Shown piece by piece: positions 28,190 to 37,195 of a stretch of 64,000 nt of DNA; the first letter of the stretch is position 1; each line of letters opens with the position of its first letter. Origin of the DNA: Paenibacillus sabuli. GTDB taxonomy: Bacteria; Bacillota; Bacilli; Paenibacillales; Paenibacillaceae. The stretch is taken from positions 37,924 through 101,923 of the forward strand of contig NZ_JACXIZ010000035.1 of assembly GCF_014705605.1 (NCBI RefSeq), read 5' to 3'. Position numbers and translations under genes: made by a program. The notes below the pieces were generated by a model, which saw nothing but the letters and a program-made list of their open reading frames with translations, did not search any database and had not been told where the DNA came from.

Positions 28190-28393
28190 ATGAGCATGGA
28201 TGTGAGCGCAATTTTTCAAATTGCCGGCATCGGAATCATCGTCGCGATGATTCATACGGTGCTGAAGCAGATGGGGAAGGAGGACATGGCCCACTGGGTG
28301 ACCCTCATCGGCTTTGTCGTCGTGCTTTTTATGGTAATCCGAATGTTGAACGAGTTGTTTCAGGAGATCAAAACGATTTTTCTCTTTCAGTAG
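28190..28393 (+). CDS. spoIIIAC: Stage III sporulation protein AC
   Basis: The product is 67 aa with two membrane helices (AIFQIAGIGIIVAMIHTVLK and THWVTL-type segment followed by LIGFVVVLFMVIRML). The full family signature and the position in the operon make the call secure. It is a membrane component of the feeding-channel complex. Confidence 0.95.
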   Translation: MSMDVSAIFQIAGIGIIVAMIHTVLKQMGKEDMAHWVTLIGFVVVLFMVIRMLNELFQEIKTIFLFQ

Positions 28394-28410
28394 CGTAGGG
28401 TGGGAACGGC

Positions 28411-28806
28411 ATGGAAATCGTGCAAATTGTCGGATTTGGCCTGATCGCCGCAGTTTTGATCCTGGTCGTCAAGGAGCAGAAGCCGCTTTACGCTTTTGGC
28501 ATTGCCGCATTTGCAGGCATTTCGCTCTTCCTTTTGGTCATCGGAAAAATCGATGCGGTCATCGCCGTACTGGAAAACTTGTCCGAACGCGCCGGAGTGC
28601 CCTCTATTTATATGGCTACCATTCTTAAAATTATCGGCATTGCTTATATTGCGGAGTTCGGCGCGCAAATCGTTCGCGATACCGGACAGGAAAGCATTGC
28701 CGTCAAAATTGAATTTGCCGGCAAAGTGCTCATTCTCGTCATGGCCGTCCCGATCATCAGCGTCATCGTCGATGCGGTTATGAATTTGCTGCCGACGGGA
28801 GGGTGA
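28411..28806 (+). CDS. spoIIIAD: Stage III sporulation protein AD
   Basis: The product is 131 aa with four membrane helices and the SpoIIIAD pattern: VQIVGFGLIAAVLILVVKEQ, then IYMATILKIIGIAYIAEFGA and DAVMNLLP at the end. It lies 17 bases after spoIIIAC. Confidence 0.95.
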   Translation: MEIVQIVGFGLIAAVLILVVKEQKPLYAFGIAAFAGISLFLLVIGKIDAVIAVLENLSERAGVPSIYMATILKIIGIAYIAEFGAQIVRDTGQESIAVKIEFAGKVLILVMAVPIISVIVDAVMNLLPTGG

Positions 28807-28810
28807 TCGA

Positions 28811-30007
28811 ATGAAGGCTCGGGCGCTGGCGCTGACTGGGCTGCTGCTGGCCGCAATGCTGCTCACCGGCTTCGCAGCTGCCGCGAAGCCGGCGGCAGAG
28901 CCTGCGGACTCGCTGCCCGGACAGTTGGCCGACGAACAGCTCCGGCAGATCGATATTGCGGAGATCGAGGACTATTGGCAGACGCTGACGCGCGAATACG
29001 GCGGGCTGCTGCCGGAGCGCGAGATGCCGAGTCTGGCGGAGTTGCTAAGCTCCGAAGGAGCCGGATTCAAGCTAAGCGCAGTGTTGAAGGGTCTGCTTGG
29101 CTTCGCCGTACGCGAGATCATGACAAACGGCAAGCTGCTCGTGACGATTGTGATGCTCACGGTGTTCAGCATGATTCTGGAGACGCTCCAAACGGCCTTC
29201 GAGCGTAAAACGGTCAGCCGGGTGGCGTATGCAATCTGTTATATTGTACTGCTCATATTGGCGATCAATAGCTTCCGCATTGCCATTGATTACGCCCAGC
29301 ATGCGATTACATCCATGATCTCGTTCATGATGGCGATGATCCCGCTGCTGCTGGCACTGCTGGCGTCCATGGGCAATCTGGTCACGGTCTCGGTCATGCA
29401 TCCGCTCATTATTTTTATGATTCATACCGTCGGCACGCTGGTTCATGTCCTGGTTTTCCCGTTGTTGTTTTTCTCGGCAGTGCTGCATCTGGCCAGCGCG
29501 GTGTCGGATCGCTTCAAGGTCACACAGCTGGCGAATCTGCTCCGCTCGCTTGCCGTCGGAGTGCTCGGCGTCCTGCTTACGATTTTCCTTGGCGTCATTT
29601 CCGTGCAAGGTGCGACAGGGTCGGTCACCGACGGGGTGACGCTGCGGACGGCCAAGTTCGTCACGGGCAGTTTCGTACCGGTCGTCGGGCGCATGTTCTC
29701 CGATGCCGCCGACACCGTGCTGTCGGCTTCGATGCTGGTCAAAAATGCGATCGGCCTCGCAGGCGTCGTCATCATCGTTTTTCTATGCGCGTTGCCGGCC
29801 ATCAAAATTCTGGTCATGGCCTTGATCTACAAAGCCTGCGCCGCCGTGCTGCAGCCGCTCGGGGACAGCCCGGTCATCGGATGCCTCGACACCATCGGCA
29901 AAACGTTAATTTATGTTTTTGCCGCGCTGGCGGCGGTTGGCCTCATGTTTTTCCTGGCGGTTACCATCATTCTGGCTGCCGGCAACGCGGCATTAATGGT
30001 GCGATAG
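28811..30007 (+). CDS. spoIIIAE: Stage III sporulation protein AE
   Basis: The product is 398 aa. A signal-like N-terminus (ALALTGLLLAAMLLTGFAAA) precedes a soluble stretch, then at least seven membrane helices from residue ~95 onward. SLAELLSSEGAGFKLSAVLK and VSVQGATGSVTDGVTLRTAK (approximate) are typical SpoIIIAE segments. It is the largest membrane part of the channel complex. Confidence 0.95.
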   Translation: MKARALALTGLLLAAMLLTGFAAAAKPAAEPADSLPGQLADEQLRQIDIAEIEDYWQTLTREYGGLLPEREMPSLAELLSSEGAGFKLSAVLKGLLGFAVREIMTNGKLLVTIVMLTVFSMILETLQTAFERKTVSRVAYAICYIVLLILAINSFRIAIDYAQHAITSMISFMMAMIPLLLALLASMGNLVTVSVMHPLIIFMIHTVGTLVHVLVFPLLFFSAVLHLASAVSDRFKVTQLANLLRSLAVGVLGVLLTIFLGVISVQGATGSVTDGVTLRTAKFVTGSFVPVVGRMFSDAADTVLSASMLVKNAIGLAGVVIIVFLCALPAIKILVMALIYKACAAVLQPLGDSPVIGCLDTIGKTLIYVFAALAAVGLMFFLAVTIILAAGNAALMVR

Positions 30008-30025
30008 CACAGAGGGAGGCGCGCC

Positions 30026-30757
30026 GTGGAATGGCTCACCGACTGGCTGCGCCAGGTCATCGCGATCTTGCTGCTGGGCGGCTTGGTGGATTTGCTCTTG
30101 CCGAGCGACACCTTTCAGCGGTATGTACGATTGGTAGTGGGGCTGTTGATCCTGCTGACGCTGCTGACGCCGATTCTACGGCTGATGCAGGGCGACTTTA
30201 CACAGCAGATCGTCGCCGGCTGGGACGAATGGGCGGGGCGAGCCCAGCAGCAGGCCGGCATGGCGAACCTGGAGGACATTACGGACCAAGCTGCGCGACT
30301 GACTGAGCGCCGGGAGGCGCAGGCTGCCCTGCTCGTCCAGACGCAGCTGGCAGCGGCGATGCAGGATGCCCTCGAGCAGGAGGGCATCCTGGCCGAAGAA
30401 GTCCGGGTCAGCTTGACGGCTGAGGCGCAGGGCGCCGCGTCGCTTGAGGTCGAGCGCGTGCAGATCCTGCTCGCGCCCGAACGCGAGGAGGGCGCAGCGA
30501 AGCAGCGCAAGGAGCAGGCGATCGATCAAGTCCGCGAGGTGACAGTGGACGTGACGGTGCCGTTGATTGCGCTGAGCAGCGCCGACCAAGACGGGGACTC
30601 CTCTGTGCAGGGCGACAGCGGCGAGCGGCTCGCGGTAAGCGCACACGTGCAGCGCGTCAAGCAAATTGTGGCTGCCGGCTGGAGCATAGCGCCCGAGCGT
30701 GTCGAGGTCCGGCTCGCAGCGCGCGAAGGCGAGACAGGGCATAAGGAAGGGAGGTGA
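30026..30757 (+). CDS. spoIIIAF: Stage III sporulation protein AF
   Basis: GTG start. The product is 243 aa. Two N-terminal helices (VIAILLLGGLVDLLLPSDTF and VRLVVGLLILLTLLTPIL) are followed by a long soluble region with coiled-coil tendency (ITDQAARLTERREAQAALLV). The C-terminal part (RVKQIVAAGWSIAPERVEVR) is a ring-building-like fold shared with SpoIIIAG/AH. It is longer than in Bacillus owing to an inserted charged region around residues 140-190. Confidence 0.93.
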   Translation: MEWLTDWLRQVIAILLLGGLVDLLLPSDTFQRYVRLVVGLLILLTLLTPILRLMQGDFTQQIVAGWDEWAGRAQQQAGMANLEDITDQAARLTERREAQAALLVQTQLAAAMQDALEQEGILAEEVRVSLTAEAQGAASLEVERVQILLAPEREEGAAKQRKEQAIDQVREVTVDVTVPLIALSSADQDGDSSVQGDSGERLAVSAHVQRVKQIVAAGWSIAPERVEVRLAAREGETGHKEGR

Positions 30758-30763
30758 GCGGCA

Positions 30764-31399
30764 CTGGCCAAATGGTTGAACCAGCTCGAGACCATGATGG
30801 GCGGAGGGCCGGCCGGGCCAAAGCGCGTGCGCACACTGCGATGGCTGCTGTTGATTGCCGCCGCCGGCATCGGGCTGATGCTGCTGAATTCCTTTCTTCC
30901 GATGACACCCGTCGAGCCAGCGAACCAGCCGAGCGATTCGTCGTCGGCGGCAGAGCCGGCCATGCTGGGGCATGAAGCGGAGCCGGCCTCGCCCTTCGCC
31001 GAAATTGAACGTCCGCTTGAGGAGCGGCTGGAGGAAATGCTGGCCAAAATCGTAGGGGTCGGTGCGGTGGATGTCATGATCACTGTGGAATCGACCGAGG
31101 AAACCATCATCGAGCGCAATGTCAATCAGTCCCAACAAACGACGGAGGAAACCGATCGCGACGGCGGCAAACGGCGCATCGCTTCATACACGAAGGACGG
31201 TCAGGTGGTCTTGTACGAGCTGGACGGCCAGCAAACGCCGATTGTTACAAAACGCATCAACCCCACGATACGCGGCATCTTGATTGTAGCCCGCGGGGCA
31301 GAGCACCCGACTGTCAAAAAGCTCATATTGGACGCTGTGCAAAAGGGATATAACGTGCCGGAGCATCGCATCTCCATCGTGCCCAGCAAACAGCCTTAA
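30764..31399 (+). CDS. spoIIIAG: Stage III sporulation protein AG (likely CTG start)
   Basis: GGAGG at 30750-30754 lies 9 bases before an in-frame CTG at 30764 (product (M)AKWLNQLETMMG..., 211 aa). The first conventional start, TTG at 30776, is 21 bases from that RBS. The conserved SpoIIIAG N-terminus includes the KWLNQLE residues, so the CTG start is preferred. A membrane helix (RWLLLIAAAGIGLMLLNSF) precedes the soluble ring-forming domain (EMLAKIVGVGAVDVMITVES, then INPTIRGILIVARGA). SpoIIIAG forms a large ring in the mother-cell/forespore channel. Confidence 0.88.
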   Translation: MAKWLNQLETMMGGGPAGPKRVRTLRWLLLIAAAGIGLMLLNSFLPMTPVEPANQPSDSSSAAEPAMLGHEAEPASPFAEIERPLEERLEEMLAKIVGVGAVDVMITVESTEETIIERNVNQSQQTTEETDRDGGKRRIASYTKDGQVVLYELDGQQTPIVTKRINPTIRGILIVARGAEHPTVKKLILDAVQKGYNVPEHRISIVPSKQP

Positions 31400-31429
31400 A
31401 AAATTAGATCGTTAAAGGAGAGGCAGCGA

Positions 31430-32047
31430 ATGAATACGAAAAGACAAACCGTATGGCTTGTTTCGATGCTTAGTTTGATGGTGATCTTGTCGGCCTATTA
31501 TTTGTTCACGGACAGCTCCACCGACACCTTGGACGAAGCGATGATGACCGATGCGACAGAAGCGACGGATCTGGCTCCGGGCACTGCGGACGAAGTAATT
31601 GTCACGGAGGTCGATCACCTTGGCGAATCCGGGCTGACGGCCGAAGAGCTGAAGGTGCTCGAGCAGATCGAGCAGCAGGATCAGGCGACCGTGTCCAGCG
31701 ATTACTTCACGCAGCGCCAACTGCTGCGCAGCCAGGTGCTGATGGAAGAGACGGATCGGCTTTACAGCATCCTGGCGGATACCGACGTCGATCTGGAGGA
31801 AGCCAGCGAAGCCGCGGAGCAGCTCGACGCGCTGGAGACCAAGGACGCCCGCATGACGACGCTGGAGGAAGAGCTGCTGACGCAGTACGAATTCGGCAAT
31901 GTCGTCATCGACGAGCAGAGCGACAACTTCAACGTGGTTGTGCAGAGCGAGCAACTCGACCGCAGCGAGGCCGACGGCATCATTACGCTTGCGATGGATA
32001 CGCTCGGCATTTCCGCCGATCAGGTTTCGGTCCAGTTTGTGCCTTGA
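31430..32047 (+). CDS. spoIIIAH: Stage III sporulation protein AH
   Basis: The product is 205 aa. A single N-terminal anchor (QTVWLVSMLSLMVILSAYYL) precedes an acidic linker (residues ~25-65), and the YscJ/FliF-like ring domain occupies the C-terminal half (YEFGNVVIDEQSDNFNVVVQ and ADGIITLAMDTLGISADQVS). SpoIIIAH meets forespore SpoIIQ across the intermembrane space. It is the last gene of the operon, and a strong terminator follows. Confidence 0.94.
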   Translation: MNTKRQTVWLVSMLSLMVILSAYYLFTDSSTDTLDEAMMTDATEATDLAPGTADEVIVTEVDHLGESGLTAEELKVLEQIEQQDQATVSSDYFTQRQLLRSQVLMEETDRLYSILADTDVDLEEASEAAEQLDALETKDARMTTLEEELLTQYEFGNVVIDEQSDNFNVVVQSEQLDRSEADGIITLAMDTLGISADQVSVQFVP

Positions 32048-32081
32048 CAGGATGAACCGATGCCAGGGCGGTCAGCCCGTC

Positions 32082-32114
32082 AGCCCGCTCCGGCTTTGCC
32101 GGAGCGGGCTTTTT
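32082..32114 (+). terminator. Terminator of the spoIIIA operon
   Basis: AGCCCGCTCCGGC, loop TTT, exact complement GCCGGAGCGGGCT, then T-run. Confidence 0.92.
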
Positions 32115-32248
32115 ATCCAATTTATAAAAAGCATAGGATTTCCCTATACGTTTTTGAATTTCTCGAACCGTGACTGATGTCGCAGCCTGACGCTTATCCG
32201 TTTCGCCTTGACTTTTAAAAAAGGAGTCGCGTTCAGGGCCGTTTATGA

Positions 32249-32330
32249 TATAATACTTACGTTATGTACGACTGGCAGCTTTACAACACGCAAAATTTTG
32301 CTTCCGAAGCCGTTTGCTTCGCAAAACTTT
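32249..32330 (+). promoter_or_regulatory. accBC promoter -10 and leader hairpin
   Basis: TATAAT lies at 32249-32254; the -35 is poor. The leader contains a hairpin at 32296-32326 (TTTTGC with GCAAAA, enclosing GAAGC with GCTTC) ending just before the accB RBS AAGGAG (32331-32336). Its role is unknown. Confidence 0.45.
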
Positions 32331-32347
32331 AAGGAGTGAACACAACA

Positions 32348-32830
32348 ATGTTTAAATTAAACGATATTAAAGAGCTGATTAAGCTGGTCGATCAAACTTC
32401 AGTCCAAGAGCTCGAAATTGAGAACGAAGGGACCCGCCTGCATATCCGCAAGCCCGGCAAAACCGAGGTCGTCAATGTGCAGTCCGCTCCGGCACCTCAT
32501 ACATATATGCCTGCTCCGCAAGCGTCTGCCCCGCAGCACGTTCCCGCTCAGCAGGAACCGGCAGAGCCGGCTGCAGCGCCGAGCCAGCAGCTGCATTCCA
32601 TCGTCTCGCCGATGGTCGGCACCTTTTATCGTTCGCCGTCTCCGGACGCTGCGCCTTTCGTCAAGGCCGGCGATCGCGTAGACGAGAAAAAAGTCGTCTG
32701 CATCCTCGAAGCGATGAAGCTGATGAACGAGCTGGAAGCAGAGGTCAACGGCGAAATTGTTGAAATACTGGCGGAAAACGGCCAGCTCGTGGAATTCGGT
32801 CAACCGCTGTTCTTGGTCAAGCCTGAATAA
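32348..32830 (+). CDS. accB: Biotin carboxyl carrier protein of acetyl-CoA carboxylase
   Basis: The ATG at 32348 is preferred; an upstream GTG at 32336 overlaps the RBS. The product is 160 aa. A helical N-terminus precedes a Pro/Ala-rich linker (residues ~45-85) and the biotinyl domain, with the biotin-accepting Lys124 in EAMKLMNE. It carries carboxyl groups from AccC to the transferase AccAD in fatty acid synthesis. It forms an operon with accC, 36 bases apart. Confidence 0.96.
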   Translation: MFKLNDIKELIKLVDQTSVQELEIENEGTRLHIRKPGKTEVVNVQSAPAPHTYMPAPQASAPQHVPAQQEPAEPAAAPSQQLHSIVSPMVGTFYRSPSPDAAPFVKAGDRVDEKKVVCILEAMKLMNELEAEVNGEIVEILAENGQLVEFGQPLFLVKPE

Positions 32831-32866
32831 TCATTTGCGCAGCAACCAGGGAAAGGGGTTCAGAGG

Positions 32867-34222
32867 GTGAAATTCAAAAAGGTACTCATCGCCAACCGCG
32901 GGGAAATTGCGGTACGGATCATTCGCGCCTGCAGCGAGCTTGGCATCCAGTCGGTGGCGGTCTATTCCGAAGCCGACCGGGAGTCGCTGCACGTTCGTTT
33001 GGCGGATGAAGCATATTGTATCGGTCCGACAGCTTCCAAGGACAGCTATCTCAATTTTACGAATATGATGAGCGTAGCCACGTTGACCGAATGCGACGCG
33101 GTTCATCCCGGCTACGGCTTTCTTTCCGAAAACGCCGACTTTGCGGAAATTTGCGAATCCTGCAACATCGCCTTTATCGGACCGTCGGCCGATGCCATCA
33201 GCAAAATGGGCGACAAGGCGGTCGCCAAATTGACGATGCGCGAGGCTGACGTGCCGGTCATTCCCGGCTCCGACGGCCTGATCGAGGATGCGGATGAAGC
33301 GATTCGCGTCGCCGATGAGATCGGCTATCCGGTCATCATCAAAGCCACCGCCGGCGGCGGCGGCAAAGGGATTCGCATCGCGGAGGATCGCGACGATCTC
33401 ATCAAGCAGATTACGACGGCCCAGCAGGAGGCGCAAAAAGCGTTTGGCAATGCGGGCGTTTACTTGGAAAAATATCTGACCGGCATGAAGCATGTGGAAA
33501 TTCAAATTATGGCGGACAAGCACGGCAACGCGGTTCACTTGTTCGAGCGCGACTGCTCGGTGCAGCGCCGCCGCCAGAAACTCGTCGAAGAGGCGCCTTG
33601 TCCGATCCTGACGGAGCAGCAGCGGGCGGCGATGGGGCAAGCGGCCGTGCGCGCCGCGCTCGCCGTCGACTATGCGGGTGCCGGTACGCTCGAGTTTTTG
33701 CTCGGACAGGACGGCAGCTTCTATTTCATGGAAATGAACACGCGCATTCAGGTCGAACATCCCGTTACGGAAATGATCACCAGTGTAGATCTGATCAAGG
33801 AAATGATTTCGGTGGCGGAGGGCAATCCGCTTAGCTTCAAACAAGAGGATCTGCGCATCAACGGCTGGTCGATCGAGTGTCGGATCAACGCCGAAAATCC
33901 GGACAAAAACTTTATGCCGTCTCCGGGCAAAATCGATTTCTATTTGGCCCCCGGCGGGCTGGGCGTCCGAGTCGACAGCGGCGCGTATCCCGGTTATGTG
34001 ATTTCACCGCATTACGACTCCATGATTGCCAAGCTGATCGTCTGGGGACCGACGCGCGAAGAGGCGATTATTCGCATGCGCCGAGCGCTGTCCGAATTTG
34101 CTATCGACGGCATTCACACGACGATTCCGTTTCATCTCAAGCTGCTGGCACATCCGAAATTCCAAAAAGGCGACTTCGATATCAAATTTTTGGAGGAGCA
34201 CGACTTGAACGCTGGCCATTAA
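32867..34222 (+). CDS. accC: Biotin carboxylase
   Basis: GTG start; 451 aa. This ATP-grasp enzyme has the Gly-rich loop [48 protein letters not shown] and [18 protein letters not shown]. It carboxylates biotin on AccB with ATP and bicarbonate. No clear terminator follows; the next operon has its own promoter. Confidence 0.97.
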   Translation: MKFKKVLIANRGEIAVRIIRACSELGIQSVAVYSEADRESLHVRLADEAYCIGPTASKDSYLNFTNMMSVATLTECDAVHPGYGFLSENADFAEICESCNIAFIGPSADAISKMGDKAVAKLTMREADVPVIPGSDGLIEDADEAIRVADEIGYPVIIKATAGGGGKGIRIAEDRDDLIKQITTAQQEAQKAFGNAGVYLEKYLTGMKHVEIQIMADKHGNAVHLFERDCSVQRRRQKLVEEAPCPILTEQQRAAMGQAAVRAALAVDYAGAGTLEFLLGQDGSFYFMEMNTRIQVEHPVTEMITSVDLIKEMISVAEGNPLSFKQEDLRINGWSIECRINAENPDKNFMPSPGKIDFYLAPGGLGVRVDSGAYPGYVISPHYDSMIAKLIVWGPTREEAIIRMRRALSEFAIDGIHTTIPFHLKLLAHPKFQKGDFDIKFLEEHDLNAGH

Positions 34223-34296
34223 AAAATGCGTTGGAGGAAAGCATATAACTCCGAAGTGCCACACTTTTAATGCCTCGGACGAAATGTGTTGCGCCG

Positions 34297-34325
34297 TTTG
34301 TCATAAAAGTAGGCAAATGTTATAG
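34297..34325 (+). promoter_or_regulatory. Sigma-A promoter of the Asp23/AmaP operon
   Basis: TTGTCA (34297-34302), 17 bases, TATAGT (34320-34325). Confidence 0.75.
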
Positions 34326-34386
34326 TATAGTAAATAAGTAGTGCGGATAAGCCCACTTAGCGAACAGGCCGGAGGTGAGGGTAAAA

Positions 34387-34797
34387 GTGAGTACGATTGC
34401 GGCGGATTACGAACAGACCGAAATGGGCACCATTCAGATTGCGCCCGAAGTCATTGAGGTGATTGCCGGGTTGGCAACAGTTGAGGTCAAAGGCGTGGCC
34501 GGCATGAGCGGCGGATTTGCCGGCGGAATCGCCGAGCTCCTGGGACGTAAAAACCTGTCCAAAGGGGTAAAGGTGGATGTCGGACAGCGCGAGGCGGCAG
34601 TGGATGTATCCATTATCGTCGAATACGGCAACCGCATTCCCGAGATCGCGGCCGAGATCCAGCGGAACGTAAAGCGATCGATTGAAATGATGACCGGACT
34701 TCTGGTAGTGGAGGTTAATGTTCACATCCATGACGTCTACTTCAAGGCAGCGGAAAAGCCGGAGGAAGAGGAAGCCCAGACGGCTCGGCTGAAGTAG
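34387..34797 (+). CDS. Asp23/Gls24 family envelope stress protein (YqhY-like)
   Basis: GTG at 34387 with GGAGGTGAG upstream gives 136 aa; a GTG within the RBS at 34375 was rejected. The Asp23 fold is recognisable: GTIQIAPEVIEVIAGLATVE, then VKVDVGQREAAVDVSIIVEY and LVVEVNVHIHDVYF. The protein is a cytosolic membrane-associated factor, in Staphylococcus tethered by AmaP. An AmaP-like gene and a DUF2273 gene follow. In B. subtilis, YqhY downstream of accBC has been linked to acetyl-CoA carboxylase activity, which fits this position. Confidence 0.92.
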   Translation: MSTIAADYEQTEMGTIQIAPEVIEVIAGLATVEVKGVAGMSGGFAGGIAELLGRKNLSKGVKVDVGQREAAVDVSIIVEYGNRIPEIAAEIQRNVKRSIEMMTGLLVVEVNVHIHDVYFKAAEKPEEEEAQTARLK

Positions 34798-34827
34798 CCT
34801 CAGCGCTGCGAACGTTGTATAATAGAA

Positions 34828-34868
34828 CCCCCTCGTGAAGGGCTGGCGCTCGTCGCAAGGGGGCTTTT
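34828..34868 (+). terminator. Possible attenuator/terminator between Asp23-like and AmaP-like genes
   Basis: CCCCCT pairs with AGGGGG across a 24-base arm, followed by CTTTT. Confidence 0.5.
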
Positions 34869-34952
34869 CATTGAAAAATTGCGCTCTAAAACGGCAATAC
34901 GCGCGGACTTGAACTGAGCGCTTGGCGCCAGTTGAAGGGGGAGGCATTCACG

Positions 34953-35513
34953 TTGATAAAGATCATGGACAGGCTCTTGTTGTTTCTGTACAGTTTGCTC
35001 GTCGGTGCAGCTGCTGTCGTAGCGATAAGCATCGGCGCGGGCTGGGTAACGAAACGGATGGCCGGCAATAGCATTGATCAGCTATACGATGGGTCACCGT
35101 GGATTCCGGCGACCGTTATTATTGTCGCAGTGGTGGTGCTGCTTCTGAGCCTCCGCTTTTTTTATGTTACGATTCGCCGGGATAGCGCATCCGTTCCCTC
35201 CATCGACCAGCGTACGGATTTCGGCGACATTCGCATTTCAATGGAAACGGTTGAAAATTTGGCGTTGAAGGCGGCGGCCAAGCAACGAGGCGTCAAGGAC
35301 CTGCGTGCCCGTATCCGGGTCGCCGATGCCGGGCTGGAGATCGTGCTGCGAGCGGTCGTAGACGGAGAAACCCCCATTCCGGCTTTGACCGAAGACATTC
35401 AACGTGCTGTCAAGGAGCACGTAGAGGATATTACCGGCATTCCGGTCTCGCTCGTCACCGTGTTCGTCGCCAACATCATTCAGTCGCAAACGTTTAAAAG
35501 CCGCGTAGAGTGA
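34953..35513 (+). CDS. amaP: AmaP-like alkaline-shock membrane anchor protein
   Basis: TTG at 34953 has GGGAGG 8 bases upstream; ATG at 34965 is an alternative. The product is ~186 aa. Two N-terminal helices (LLLFLYSLLVGAAAVVAISI and IPATVIIVAVVVLLLSLRFF) precede a cytoplasmic domain related to Asp23 (ISMETVENLALKAAAKQRGV, then HVEDITGIPVSLVTVFVANI). AmaP holds Asp23 at the membrane in staphylococci. Synteny with Asp23-like and DUF2273 genes supports the call. Confidence 0.88.
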   Translation: MIKIMDRLLLFLYSLLVGAAAVVAISIGAGWVTKRMAGNSIDQLYDGSPWIPATVIIVAVVVLLLSLRFFYVTIRRDSASVPSIDQRTDFGDIRISMETVENLALKAAAKQRGVKDLRARIRVADAGLEIVLRAVVDGETPIPALTEDIQRAVKEHVEDITGIPVSLVTVFVANIIQSQTFKSRVE

Positions 35514-35523
35514 GGTGGCGCCC

Positions 35524-35757
35524 ATGAACTGGTTGGAGATATGGCAAACTCATAGCGGTCGTATTGCCGGGGTTGCATGTGCGTTGCTTCTCGGTGTGGT
35601 CTATTTGTTTTTTGGATTTTGGGACATGCTGTTTTTTGCATTGCTGTTGTGGATCGGTTATTATTTTGGCCGTCAGCGCGACATGCAGGCGCCGCCGCTC
35701 ATTCCGTGGCAGCGCGTGCTGGATTGGATGAATGATCGCTGGCGTCCATTCAGATGA
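35524..35757 (+). CDS. DUF2273 small membrane protein
   Basis: The product is 77 aa. The hydrophobic stretch AGVACALLLGVVYLFFGFWD runs into MLFFALLLWIGYYFGRQRD, the DUF2273 signature, and a short basic tail follows. It starts 10 bases after amaP and completes the three-gene envelope-stress module. Confidence 0.87.
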   Translation: MNWLEIWQTHSGRIAGVACALLLGVVYLFFGFWDMLFFALLLWIGYYFGRQRDMQAPPLIPWQRVLDWMNDRWRPFR

Positions 35758-35845
35758 TTCTTGTGGTCTCTTCCGTTCGCTCGGCACCGGGTCTGTAACT
35801 TCCGGTGCTGAGCATGGATGAGGCCGCATTGCCTTGGGAGGCCCA

Positions 35846-36307
35846 ATGAAACGACGACTTGCTCGAGAAATTGCGATTCAAAGCTTGTATCAGATGGAAA
35901 TGAACGAGGTCGGAGCAGACGAGGCGGTGGATATGCTGCTGGCCGAAATTCAAGAAGATAACGAACTGAATGTCGACCGCACCGACATTCAGGATATTGA
36001 CGCCTATTTACGCGAACTGGTGAGCGGCGTGGTCACGCACAAGCAGCCAATCGACGATTTGCTGCAGCAATACTTGACCGGATGGCAGCTGGACCGCCTC
36101 TCGCGGGTGGATCGGCAAGTGCTGCGCCTGGCAGGCTACGAGATGATGTACCGGACCGATGTGCCGCCAAAAGCGGCCATCAACGAAGCGATTGAACTGG
36201 CAAAGCATTTTGGCACCGAGGAGTCCGGCAAATTCGTAAACGGCGTACTGGGGCGGCTCATTCGCGCGCTTGAAGAAGCGGACGCAGAGCCTCCGGCCAA
36301 TACGTAA
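35846..36307 (+). CDS. nusB: Transcription antitermination factor NusB
   Basis: The ATG at 35846 has GGGAGG upstream. The product is 153 aa. [20 protein letters not shown] and [20 protein letters not shown], then [11 protein letters not shown], identify NusB. It binds boxA RNA with NusE (S10) in rRNA antitermination. It begins a long run of housekeeping genes reaching tlyA. Confidence 0.96.
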   Translation: MKRRLAREIAIQSLYQMEMNEVGADEAVDMLLAEIQEDNELNVDRTDIQDIDAYLRELVSGVVTHKQPIDDLLQQYLTGWQLDRLSRVDRQVLRLAGYEMMYRTDVPPKAAINEAIELAKHFGTEESGKFVNGVLGRLIRALEEADAEPPANT

Positions 36308-36327
36308 AGGATAGGAGCGAATCAACC

Positions 36328-37188
36328 ATGACTGCACAAATCATTGACGGAAAACAGCTGTCGGGCCAGATCCGCGAGGAAATCAAACAACGTGCGGCAA
36401 AGCTTGTCGCACAAGGAGTCAAACCGGGATTGGCCGTCGTACTGGTCGGGGAGGATCCGGCCTCAAAGGTTTATGTCGGCAGCAAGGAAAAGGCTTGTCA
36501 AGCGATGGGGTTCTATTCCGAGGTGCATCGATTGCCCGCGGATACGACACAACAGCAATTGCTGTCTCTTGTTGAGCTGCTTAATGCGCAATCGAGCATT
36601 CACGGCATCCTGGTACAGCTGCCGTTGCCAAAGCATCTGGACGAGAAAGCTGTGACAAATGCGATCGACCCGAAAAAGGACGTCGATGGCTTCCATCCAA
36701 TCAGCACGGGCAACCTGGTGATCGGCGACGAAAGTCTCGTGCCTTGCACGCCGGCGGGCTGTATCGCGCTCATCAAACAAACGGGCCAATCGATCGAAGG
36801 CAAGCACGCTGTCGTAATCGGTCGCAGCAATATTGTCGGCAAGCCCGTGGCGATGCTGCTGCTTCAGGAAAATGCGACGGTCACTGTGTGCCACTCCCGT
36901 ACCACCAATATGGAGGAGCTGGCCAGGAGCGCCGATATACTGGTGGTGGCGATCGGACGGCCAAAAGCAATCGGCAAGAGCTATGTCAAACCGGGCGCCA
37001 TTGTCATTGATGTGGGCATTAACCGGCTGGACAACGGCAAACTGGCGGGTGATGTCGATTATGACGACGTGCTGGATACGGCCGGTTACATCACGCCCGT
37101 GCCGGGCGGAGTCGGTCCAATGACGATTACGATGCTGCTGGCGAACACGCTGAAGGCAGCTGCGAGGATGAACGGAATCGAGGAGTGA
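36328..37188 (+). CDS. folD: Methylenetetrahydrofolate dehydrogenase / cyclohydrolase
   Basis: The product is 286 aa. Motifs are [19 protein letters not shown] with the catalytic Lys, [12 protein letters not shown], and [20 protein letters not shown] for NADP, then [15 protein letters not shown]. It interconverts 5,10-methylene-, methenyl- and 10-formyl-THF. It lies 20 bases after nusB and 7 before xseA. Confidence 0.97.
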   Translation: MTAQIIDGKQLSGQIREEIKQRAAKLVAQGVKPGLAVVLVGEDPASKVYVGSKEKACQAMGFYSEVHRLPADTTQQQLLSLVELLNAQSSIHGILVQLPLPKHLDEKAVTNAIDPKKDVDGFHPISTGNLVIGDESLVPCTPAGCIALIKQTGQSIEGKHAVVIGRSNIVGKPVAMLLLQENATVTVCHSRTTNMEELARSADILVVAIGRPKAIGKSYVKPGAIVIDVGINRLDNGKLAGDVDYDDVLDTAGYITPVPGGVGPMTITMLLANTLKAAARMNGIEE

Positions 37189-37195
37189 TGAATCG

